From assembly GCA_021824175.1 (NCBI GenBank), contig JAKALP010000001.1, positions 186,001 through 250,000 on the forward strand: a DNA stretch of 64,000 bases. Reading direction: 5' to 3'. The notes beneath the pieces are model-generated. The model had not been told where the DNA came from. It did no database searches and was given only the letters and a program-made list of their open reading frames with translations. How positions within the stretch are numbered: the stretch's first letter is position 1; each line of letters opens with the position of its first letter. This DNA comes from Deltaproteobacteria bacterium (GTDB taxonomy: Bacteria > Desulfobacterota > Desulfobacteria > Desulfobacterales > Desulfosarcinaceae). The position numbers were made by a program, and so were the translations under genes. Shown here one piece after another: positions 17,359 through 24,746 of the stretch.

Positions 17359-17397
17359 GTGCCCCCCGGTCAGGCCACCGGGGGGCACTTTTCTTTT
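17359..17397 (+). terminator. Strong intrinsic terminator
   Basis: GTGCCCCCCGGT pairs perfectly with ACCGGGGGGCAC around a CAGGCC loop, then TTTTCTTTT. It lies 300 bases after the PL1 stop and about 130 before the PL11 start, so it may end the PL1 transcript or the candidate RNA at 17231-17345. Confidence 0.85.
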
Positions 17398-17525
17398 CGC
17401 AAATTGGCTTCGCGTCTGTAGACGGCGCTGGTAGTGCGAGGACGATCAAAATTGGCCATCTCAGGTCCTCAACATGAACGCGAAGACTCATCATCTCCTG
17501 TCACCGCATGGGAAAGGAGGGCGCT

Positions 17526-19751
17526 GTGAGAAGGTTTAGCTGGGTATCTTTATTAACAGCCCTGTGTATTGCGGCGGTGTGGGCGAGCCCCGCCAATGCC
17601 GCGCGCTTCATGGAAGGATTGAACCGCGGGCTGGTGAGGGTCTATCAAAGCAACGGCAATTTTCTAAGCTGGCGGCTCTTCGGCACTGATCCGGCCGGCA
17701 TCGGCTTCAATATTTATCGCGGCGCAACCAAGCTAAATTCTTCACCCATCACCAACTCTGCCAATTATTTGGATTCCGGCGGCACCTCCAGCAGCAGTTA
17801 CACAGTGCGGCCGGTGATCAATGGCGTGGAGCAGGGGGCATCAGAGTCCTCCTTGAATCTATCCGGCAACTATCTGCAGATCCCGCTTCAGACCTTATCG
17901 GGCCACACTCCCAATGATGCCTCGGTGGGCGATTTAGACGGTGATGGACAGTACGAGATTGTGCTTAAGCAGGAGATGTCTCCGCTGGATAATTCCCAGT
18001 CGGGCGCCACGGGTCAGACCAAGCTGGAGGCCTATAAGCTGGACGGCACATTCATGTGGCGCATCAATTTGGGTATCAATATCCGCGAAGGCGCGCATTA
18101 TACGCAATTTATAGTCTATGACTTCGACGGCGACGGTAAAGCTGAAGTAGTTTGCAAGACAGCGGATGGCACCCAGGACGGCAAGGGGAATTATATCGGC
18201 AGCAAAACGGCCGATTACCGCAATTCCAGCGGTTACATCCTCAGCGGACCGGAGTATTTGACGGTATTCAATGGCCAGACCGGCGCGGCTATGGTCACCA
18301 CCAACTACTTGCCGGCCCGGGGCACTGTCAGCGATTGGGGCGACAGCTACGGCAACCGGGTGGATCGCTTCCTGGCTTGCGTGGCCTACCTCGACGGTGT
18401 CCATCCCAGTTTCGTCATGTGCCGTGGCTATTATACCCGCATGGTGCTGGTGGCCTGGGACTGGCGCAACGGTAGCTTAACTCGGCGTTGGACCTTCGAC
18501 ACCAACAATGGCTATTCTTCCTATGAAGGGGCCGGCAATCACAATCTGAGCGTCGGTGATGTGGACGGTGATAGCCGCGATGAGATCATTTACGGTTCGG
18601 CGGCCATTGATGACAATGGCACGCCCATGTACAACACCGGTTATAAGCACGGCGACGCCATGCATTTGGGAGATCTGGACCCCAGCCGGTCCGGCTTGGA
18701 AGTATTTCAGATCCATGAAACAGACAGTACGCCAGGCGCAACATTTCGCAATGCCCGCACCGGGCAGATCTATTGGAAGACCGCCAATAAGGATGTGGGC
18801 CGAGGCGTAGCCGATGATATCACCGGAAGCTACAGCGGCGCCGAGTGCTGGGGCTTCGGCGCCTTGTATACCGCATCGGGCACTCAAATTAGTACGACCC
18901 AGCCGGCCTCCACCAACTTCGTGATTTGGTGGGACGCTGACGTATTGCGGGAATTGCTCGATGGCACCTCCATTACCAAATATAACGGCGGCACTTTGTT
19001 ATCCGCCAGCGGCTGTGCTTCCAACAACGGTACCAAATCCACGCCGGCTTTGCAGGCCGATATTTTCGGCGATTGGCGTGAGGAAGCCATCTGGCGCACC
19101 AGCGATAACAAGTATCTGCGCATTTATACCACTACCGCAGTCACCACCACCCGCATCTATACCCTGATGCATGATCCCATGTACCGTCTCGCCGTCGCCT
19201 GGCAGAATGTGGCGTATAACCAACCGCCGCACACCAGTTTTTACCTGGGCAGCGGTATGAGCACACCGCCGGCGCCCGATATTGTTTTGATCGGCGGTAA
19301 CAACAGTGCGCCCAGTGTTTCCATCTCCACGCCCGCCAATGGTGCGAGCTTTACGGCTGGTAGTAATATCACCATCCGCGCCGATGCGACGGATAGTGAT
19401 GGCAGTATCAGTCGCGTGGAGTTCTACCAGGGCGCCACCAAACTGGGTGAGGACACCACGAACAATCCCTATGAGTATATCTGGTACACCGTGCCCGCCG
19501 GCAATTACAGCTTGACCGCCCGGGCCACAGACGATAAGGGCGCCACCAGCACTTCGGCGACCGTCAGTGTCACGGTGACGTCCAGCGGCAGCTCCAGCAG
19601 TACCAGTAGTTCGAGCAGCACCAGCAGTACTTCCAGTTCTACCGGCGGGTGCAACAGTACTTCCAGCAGTAGTTCAACTGGAAGCGCCAGCAGCACGAGC
19701 AGCAGTAGCAGCACAACCAGCAGCAGTTCAAGCACCGGCGGCTGCAACTAG
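17526..19751 (+). CDS. Rhamnogalacturonan lyase, PL11-like, with Ig-like domain and poly-Ser tail
   Basis: About 741 residues. Signal peptide 1-26 (ends ANA-ARF). The PL11 core (about 27-590) opens ARFMEGLNRGLVRVYQSNGN and contains SVGDLDGDGQYEIVLKQ, DFDGDGKAEVVCKTADGT and SVGDVDGDSRDEIIYGS, the repeated calcium-binding DxDGDG blades of the eight-bladed propeller, plus WDADVLRELLDG and FGDWREEAIWR. An Ig-like domain (about 595-690) follows and then a Ser/Thr tail with GGCN twice, once as the last four residues. It should cleave the rhamnogalacturonan-I backbone. GTG at 17526 is preferred (AAAGGAGG five bases upstream); an in-frame ATG at 17508 overlaps that site. Confidence 0.9.
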   Translation: MRRFSWVSLLTALCIAAVWASPANAARFMEGLNRGLVRVYQSNGNFLSWRLFGTDPAGIGFNIYRGATKLNSSPITNSANYLDSGGTSSSSYTVRPVINGVEQGASESSLNLSGNYLQIPLQTLSGHTPNDASVGDLDGDGQYEIVLKQEMSPLDNSQSGATGQTKLEAYKLDGTFMWRINLGINIREGAHYTQFIVYDFDGDGKAEVVCKTADGTQDGKGNYIGSKTADYRNSSGYILSGPEYLTVFNGQTGAAMVTTNYLPARGTVSDWGDSYGNRVDRFLACVAYLDGVHPSFVMCRGYYTRMVLVAWDWRNGSLTRRWTFDTNNGYSSYEGAGNHNLSVGDVDGDSRDEIIYGSAAIDDNGTPMYNTGYKHGDAMHLGDLDPSRSGLEVFQIHETDSTPGATFRNARTGQIYWKTANKDVGRGVADDITGSYSGAECWGFGALYTASGTQISTTQPASTNFVIWWDADVLRELLDGTSITKYNGGTLLSASGCASNNGTKSTPALQADIFGDWREEAIWRTSDNKYLRIYTTTAVTTTRIYTLMHDPMYRLAVAWQNVAYNQPPHTSFYLGSGMSTPPAPDIVLIGGNNSAPSVSISTPANGASFTAGSNITIRADATDSDGSISRVEFYQGATKLGEDTTNNPYEYIWYTVPAGNYSLTARATDDKGATSTSATVSVTVTSSGSSSSTSSSSSTSSTSSSTGGCNSTSSSSSTGSASSTSSSSSTTSSSSSTGGCN

Positions 19752-19966
19752 GAACGAGTACTTGGATGGATTAAAATAGGCATATTACCAGAACCCAAAA
19801 GAGAAAAAATGGAATCAAGTAAACGCCAGATGGGAAGGGAAGGAGTTCACGGCGAAAAGCCGTAGCGGCGTTTTTCACCACCCCACGTGGGTAAACCTCG
19901 GGGAATCGGAAAGAACACCGGCCTCAGGACGCGGCCCGTGCCAGTGCCCCATATGGAGCCCACCTA

Positions 19967-20006
19967 AAATAAGCAGCTCCCTGATTCCGGGGAGCTGCTT
20001 ATTTTT
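19967..20006. terminator. Bidirectional terminator
   Basis: AATAAGCAGCTCC (19968-19980) pairs with GGAGCTGCTTATT (19991-20003) around CTGATTCCGG, with A-run before and T-run after. It serves the two convergent genes (PL11 from the left, antiporter from the right). The segment 19840-19962 just before it can fold (CGGCGAAAAGCCG hairpin; GTGGG/CCCAC closing pair) but I cannot name it. Confidence 0.85.
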
Positions 20007-20046
20007 TGCGTCAAGACCTATCGAAGTAATTTTCTGTCGGAGGAGA

Positions 20047-21744
20047 TCAGTGCATCGATGCGCGCATCAAGGCCAAAAAATCGGTGAAACTTCTGGTTCG
20101 CTTGACGTGGTCGAGCATGCGCTGATCGCGAAATTTTCGCGCCAATTCCGCCGCGATGTCCAGTTGCTGGCCCGGATCATCCTTAGGTGTCAAAATAAGA
20201 AAAATGACATGAGCCAATTTGTCATCGGGCGCATCGAAATCAATGCCCGATTCGGAAATCCCGACGCCTATTACGGATTGACGCAAGCCGTCAATACGGG
20301 CATGGGGCAGCGCCACCCCATTGCCGATACCTGTGCTCAAAGCCTCCTCCCTTTCCCAGACGGTTGCTTCCACAATTTGGGGTTCCAGCCCGGCGGCGGC
20401 GCTGACCAATTCCGCCATTTCGCGAATTACTTCCCGGCGCGAAATCGCTTGGAGCTGCCGCGAGAAAAGCTTTGATGTCAGCATGTCATGCAAGCGCCAC
20501 CTTTTTGCGGGTCGCAGCACGAGACGCATCATGGGGCCGCTGATCAATGACGTGATCAGCGCCATGATCACCAGCGCCACGAACAGGCTATGGGTGATGA
20601 TTCCGGCCTGAAGGGCCAACAGACCTAAGATGATCTCCATGGCGCCGCGTGAGTTCATGGCAAAGCCCACGGCCCAGGCATCGCGGACAGGCACGGCCCC
20701 CCAGCGGGCTCCCAGGATGCTGCCGGCCAGTTTGCTAGAACAAGCAATCACCAGGACCAGCAACACCAACCAGAGATTGAAATGGGTAAAGAAGTTCACC
20801 TTCAACCCAATGCTGGCAAAGAATACCGGCGCGAAAATAAAAGACACGAACTGGTCGATGATGACCCGGGTTCTTTCGCGCAAATGGGCGGAATCGCCGA
20901 TGGCCACGCCGACTAAAAAAGCGCCGAAAATGGCATGTATCCCGATCCATTCAGCCAGCGCGGCTCCTAAAAACGCCAAGATTAGGGCGAAGCTCAGTTC
21001 GCCGCCCGGCCAGCGGGTATAAGCTTGCACGAATGGCAGAGCCTTGTGGATCAACCAACGGCCGAGAGTGAGGATGATGCCGGCTAATGCCAGCGTGAGC
21101 ACTATGATCAATGCGATGGAGTTGTGGTTGCCAAGGGGCGATTTCCCCATGAGGCTGAGCAGCACCGCAAAAACGATCCAACCCGTGAGATCATTAAAAA
21201 TGGCGGCGCTGACCACCACCATGCCCAGATCGCTGCGGTAGAGATCCATATCCATAAGTGTTTTAGCGATCACCGGCAGCGCGGTGATGGACATGGCCGT
21301 GGCCAGAAAAAGCGAAAAGATCAATTTGTCGGCTTCGGGCGGATGGCCAAAGGACTGGGGTGCCAGCCATGCCACGCCAAAGCCGCAGATAAACGGAAGA
21401 ACGATCCCGGCAAGCCCGACTTTAATGCCGGTCTGACCTTGCCGCCAGACCGTGGATAAATCCACCTCAATGCCAGCCACCAATAAGAATAGAGCAACGG
21501 CCAGGGTCGTGATGGTGTCCAAGGCAATGGCACACGGTCCTTGGGAAGGAAAGAGAAAAGAATTGAACTGGGGCGCGATGTTGCCCAGGACGGTCGGCCC
21601 CAGCAGTATTCCCGCCAGAAGTTCTCCCAAGATCGCGGGTTGATGTAAATGTTGCGCCAGCTCTCCGAGTACTCTGGCCAAGGCCAAAAGAATTCCCAAA
21701 GAAAAGAAGAGAATGACGATATCGTGCGGTGTCAAGCTTTCCAT
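20047..21744 (-). CDS. CPA2 cation:proton antiporter with C-terminal EIIA domain
   Basis: 565 residues. Residues 5-about 395 are a Na+/H+ exchanger of the CPA2/KefB type with 12-13 membrane segments; QPAILGELLAGILLGPTVLG is the conserved early segment and NDLTGW holds the ion-binding Asp. Residues about 420-560 are a PTS EIIA-2 (nitrogen-type) domain with GNGVALPHARIDG, where His is the phosphate acceptor. The EIIA part probably links ion transport to phosphotransfer state, as in some KefB-PtsN pairs (inference). I chose MESLTPHDI at 21744; the frame runs 53 codons further upstream but with low-complexity, non-membrane sequence. Confidence 0.9.
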   Translation of the reverse strand: MESLTPHDIVILFFSLGILLALARVLGELAQHLHQPAILGELLAGILLGPTVLGNIAPQFNSFLFPSQGPCAIALDTITTLAVALFLLVAGIEVDLSTVWRQGQTGIKVGLAGIVLPFICGFGVAWLAPQSFGHPPEADKLIFSLFLATAMSITALPVIAKTLMDMDLYRSDLGMVVVSAAIFNDLTGWIVFAVLLSLMGKSPLGNHNSIALIIVLTLALAGIILTLGRWLIHKALPFVQAYTRWPGGELSFALILAFLGAALAEWIGIHAIFGAFLVGVAIGDSAHLRERTRVIIDQFVSFIFAPVFFASIGLKVNFFTHFNLWLVLLVLVIACSSKLAGSILGARWGAVPVRDAWAVGFAMNSRGAMEIILGLLALQAGIITHSLFVALVIMALITSLISGPMMRLVLRPAKRWRLHDMLTSKLFSRQLQAISRREVIREMAELVSAAAGLEPQIVEATVWEREEALSTGIGNGVALPHARIDGLRQSVIGVGISESGIDFDAPDDKLAHVIFLILTPKDDPGQQLDIAAELARKFRDQRMLDHVKRTRSFTDFLALMRASMH

Positions 21745-21961
21745 CGCATCATTCCTATCACTCCGGTCTGAACCTAGAATCAAATGAATGCCACCGGGGG
21801 AAAACAGAGAGGGGGCTCCGGTTAATGCTTGGCCCACGTTAGCAAAAACGGTTTTCGATGGCAAGGGTGGGGTGGGGGGGCAGGGTAATTGCGTGTTGAA
21901 CAAATCTTTTATGGGCTAATATCATCAGGGCCGATAAAGGTGGTTGAAAAAGAATAAACGT

Positions 21962-21990
21962 TGAATCCCGCGGGGTTCGGGCGGGATTCA
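21962..21990. repeat. Inverted repeat TGAATCCCGC
   Basis: TGAATCCCGC (21962-21971) and GCGGGATTCA (21981-21990) form a perfect 10-bp stem with a nine-base loop. No T-run follows on either side. It precedes the larger inverted repeat at 22000. Confidence 0.6.
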
Positions 21991-21999
21991 GCATTCAAT

Positions 22000-22077
22000 C
22001 CTTATTCCTCGTTCCCACGCTCTGCGTGGGTAGCTGCCCGCTATCCATGACTTCCCACGCAGAGCGTGGGAATAAGG
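22000..22077. repeat. REP-like inverted repeat (CCCACGCTCTGCGTGGG)
   Basis: CACGCTCTGCGTGGG at 22016-22030 and CCCACGCAGAGCGTG at 22054-22068 are complementary, and each is itself palindromic (CCCACGC..GCGTGGG). Outer CCTTATTCC / GGAATAAGG also pair. This short palindrome is a dispersed element I recall from many proteobacterial genomes. It ends right where the MFS remnant begins. Confidence 0.75.
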
Positions 22078-22279
22078 AAAAGAGAGCACAACCGTTGTGC
22101 CCCACACCATCGAAGATATCACGGGCAGCTTGAATTATGTCTTCTATATCTCCGGCGCGCTGCTGATCGTGGGCGCGGCCATTTCCCGCGTGGTGAGCAA
22201 ACCTTTAAAGGCCCGCCGGCGCGTCATTTCAGCCCTGGGCAGGACTTCCGGGCAGGCACTGGCGTTGGCGGATTCGTAG
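22076..22279 (+). pseudogene. MFS transporter C-terminal remnant
   Basis: The open stretch reads, from about 22097, HTIEDITGSLNYVFYISGALL and then IVGAAISRVVSKPLKARRR: this is the pattern of the last membrane helix and basic tail of a major-facilitator transporter (typically '...D.TGSY..AFY.aG.l...ga.ls..v.kP'). Nothing of the other 11 helices remains; upstream is the REP-like repeat and a stop at 22073. No ribosome-binding site precedes the GTG at 22097. Most likely a fragment left after deletion. A real 60-residue one-helix protein is the less likely alternative. Confidence 0.6.
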
Positions 22280-22306
22280 CATTTGCAATCAGCGACGGCG
22301 TGGCGC

Positions 22307-24361
22307 TTAGGTGACCTCCACAATGTGTTTGAGCTGGCAGAGGGCGTGGTTCCAGACAACATCATGGATAAAAGCGGGAAAGCACCGGCGAAATGTTTGC
22401 CAATAGAGCTTTTGAAGCAGGTGTTGCCCGGCTGGAAAAGAATAAGCGACATAAAGGGAGAGAATGCACAATCCTTTCTCTTTCTCATGAATATCGAAAG
22501 ACAGTACTCCGCCCTTGGCAAAGCCGTCCAGTACCCGGTAGAACAGATTTCGGTGCTCGATGACCTTTTCTATAGTGATGCTGAAGGAGAGAAATCGGAA
22601 GGGGATATCATAGCGAATCTTACTACCCTGCTGATTGGCACCACCGCGGACGCGGTGGATTCTAATGGCCCGGGGTTTTAGATATTGCCGGTCCGGGTCG
22701 CCGAATTTGCCGAGCTGGTCAAAGATTTTTGCCGGCTCAGCCTGAATCTTGATGGCGTACATGCGTTCAAACTGGGGTGGTTTCTCAAACGGCCACTCCC
22801 CGTGCACCTTCATGAGCTCGTTTCTTTTGACTTCCACATTCTCCTTTGGAACACCTAACGGATAACGGCCAAAGCCAGCCCAATTCAAATCGAAGATCTT
22901 CTCGGTAATTACATTGCGGATGGTTACCAGCAGGCCGCCCACGAAAATCGACCCGATGGTGCTCGGAGAACACATGGCCAGCAGAATGCGGCGATAGGTG
23001 TCATCGCCACTGGCAATGCGCCACAAAATATTGGCCAGCCGGCGCTGCGGCTCGGGCAATGATTTTCTTTCGGTGAGCAGAGCCTGGTAGAAAATTCTGC
23101 TCAACAGGGGATTGGAAAAAGTGATGCGGTTGAGCAGAAAAACGACAGCGCCAAACAGGTTGTCGATTTGGCTTATTCTGGCCATCGGCCAGTAGGCTTT
23201 TTTCAAGCTGGCGCGATCGATGCCCACCTTGAAAATACAATCCACCAAGGCCGAAGCCGTAGTATACGCCGAGAGGATGCCGTCCTTGTAGAGCCGCGAT
23301 ACGACCATATCCCCAATCAGGGCGACGCGGTGGCCAAAACCATTGTGGCACATTCCAATGGTCATATTGGGGTTGCAGACGCAAGCGGGGCTAAAGGTCG
23401 CCGCCCGCGGAAATAGGCGCCGGATATACGGCAGTTCAAGGAATTGATTGAAAATCCGCGTGTATTGAGAAGGCTTGGCGCAGTCGATGCTCGGCCCGAT
23501 CAACACCAAGGTGATCCAGCCGCCCTTGGCCAGAAAAGAAGACATTTCGATCTGAAGATCTTTGGAGCCGTATTGGGCGAAATGTACTTCCCCGCGCATT
23601 GGCCGGAGCAATGCTTCTTCGGTTTGCAGCTCACAAATCAGCGCCTTGCGAACCTTCGGCGGACGAAAGCCGGGGAAGATCATTCGAAGCGTCTGATACA
23701 GATGGTTGGACTCCAAGGTCATACCGGGCGTTTGATTGACGCCGGCAGCCAAGGCCACAAAATCCGCTTCCAGCGTTTCGATTTGGCTTTGCCCATCTTG
23801 GGCCGTGCGGTAATGCACCACCGGCTTATTCCGAGATGAATAGCTGATATTCTGAACTTCGCCCTGAAGCAACGTGGCACCTTCCTTCTGGGCTGTGTCG
23901 ATCAAGAAGGAGTCAAAGTTGAAATGTCCATCCGCGCGGTGCCGCGGTCGTGATCCCCGGAAGACGGTGTACATTTTTCGGCCCTTTGGGATGGAAAGCT
24001 CAATGCTTTTCCAGTCGCCGTGCACCGTAATCAACTCGGTCTTTCCCATAATGATCTCTTCGGGGATTTGAAGGCCATTGGCGCCGAGAATGTCGATAAG
24101 CTTGGGAGAAATACCTCCGGCGCAATAGTTGCAGCCGCGTCCGAATCCAGAAGAAAACGCGCCGTGATGAACGCAGAGATCTCTTTTCTTCTCGATGATG
24201 ACCAAATTGATTTTTTTATTCAGCTTGCGGGCCTCTTTGGCCGCCTGAATGGCAAAAAAGGCGCCGGCCGGCCCACCGCCGACCACCGCGATGGTGGCGT
24301 TGTCCGGAAGCACGCAGCGTGCTCTCTTTGGCTTGGTTTGATCGATATTAGGGTTGCCCAT
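22307..24361 (-). CDS. FAD-dependent oxidoreductase with C-terminal START/SRPBCC-like domain
   Basis: A 684-residue protein. TIAVVGGGPAGAFFAIQAA (about residues 23-41) is the dinucleotide-binding GxGxxG, followed by a cysteine-containing HHGAFSSGFGRGCNYCAGG segment typical of a geranylgeranyl-reductase/dehydrogenase-like group, and a late HRVALIGDMVVSRLYKDG with the second FAD contact (GD). About residues 530-684 look like a SRPBCC lipid- or ligand-binding fold (EPAKIFDQLGKF, IEKVIEHRNLFYRVLDGF). The fusion suggests action on a hydrophobic substrate, perhaps a lipid or quinone; the reaction is not known. Start is uncertain because the ribosome-binding site is weak. Confidence 0.75.
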   Translation of the reverse strand: MGNPNIDQTKPKRARCVLPDNATIAVVGGGPAGAFFAIQAAKEARKLNKKINLVIIEKKRDLCVHHGAFSSGFGRGCNYCAGGISPKLIDILGANGLQIPEEIIMGKTELITVHGDWKSIELSIPKGRKMYTVFRGSRPRHRADGHFNFDSFLIDTAQKEGATLLQGEVQNISYSSRNKPVVHYRTAQDGQSQIETLEADFVALAAGVNQTPGMTLESNHLYQTLRMIFPGFRPPKVRKALICELQTEEALLRPMRGEVHFAQYGSKDLQIEMSSFLAKGGWITLVLIGPSIDCAKPSQYTRIFNQFLELPYIRRLFPRAATFSPACVCNPNMTIGMCHNGFGHRVALIGDMVVSRLYKDGILSAYTTASALVDCIFKVGIDRASLKKAYWPMARISQIDNLFGAVVFLLNRITFSNPLLSRIFYQALLTERKSLPEPQRRLANILWRIASGDDTYRRILLAMCSPSTIGSIFVGGLLVTIRNVITEKIFDLNWAGFGRYPLGVPKENVEVKRNELMKVHGEWPFEKPPQFERMYAIKIQAEPAKIFDQLGKFGDPDRQYLKPRAIRIHRVRGGANQQGSKIRYDIPFRFLSFSITIEKVIEHRNLFYRVLDGFAKGGVLSFDIHEKEKGLCILSLYVAYSFPAGQHLLQKLYWQTFRRCFPAFIHDVVWNHALCQLKHIVEVT

Positions 24362-24746
24362 GGGCTTTAAACCTATCTGATCCAGCGTTCAATTTGTTTC
24401 TTTGTCCGTTATATGGATCGAGTCTTCATCCTGCCATGGCTGGGCATAATCCGTAAGCTCCGAGGCTGCCTGATACTTATATCATTGTCTTCTGGTGATT
24501 GCTGTTTCGGCATTGGTCACATGCTTGGCTATCCGGACTCTCAGAAGACGCTCAACGGCGCTTGCCCCATCCAATCGCCTTCCTTGCCATATCCGGTTAC
24601 CCTATGGTAGCCTCTTTATAGTTGGGTGACGCAATGGTTCTAAGGTTGTGTCAACCGTTCCAGACAGCGGTAAACCGTGTTCAATTCGGCTCTGTGATGC
24701 AGGCAATGACCGGTGGGCCGCTTCAAGTTCTCCCACCGAACCAGGT
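24362..24746 (+). other. Divergent intergenic region
   Basis: About 385 bases between the minus-strand FAD gene and the plus-strand HEAT-repeat gene. It should hold both promoters. I see no repeat, terminator or credible short gene in it. Confidence 0.5.

Noticed and set aside
15196-17390. tRNA-Arg as an island attachment site with a copy at the 17359 terminator
   Set aside because: The resemblance of GTGCCCCC-GG-CAGG to the terminator stem is short and no integrase is present.
19840-19962. SRP or 6S RNA in the spacer before the antiporter
   Set aside because: The conserved SRP GGAAGGAAGCAGCC-type loop is absent and the length and bubble of 6S RNA are not seen.
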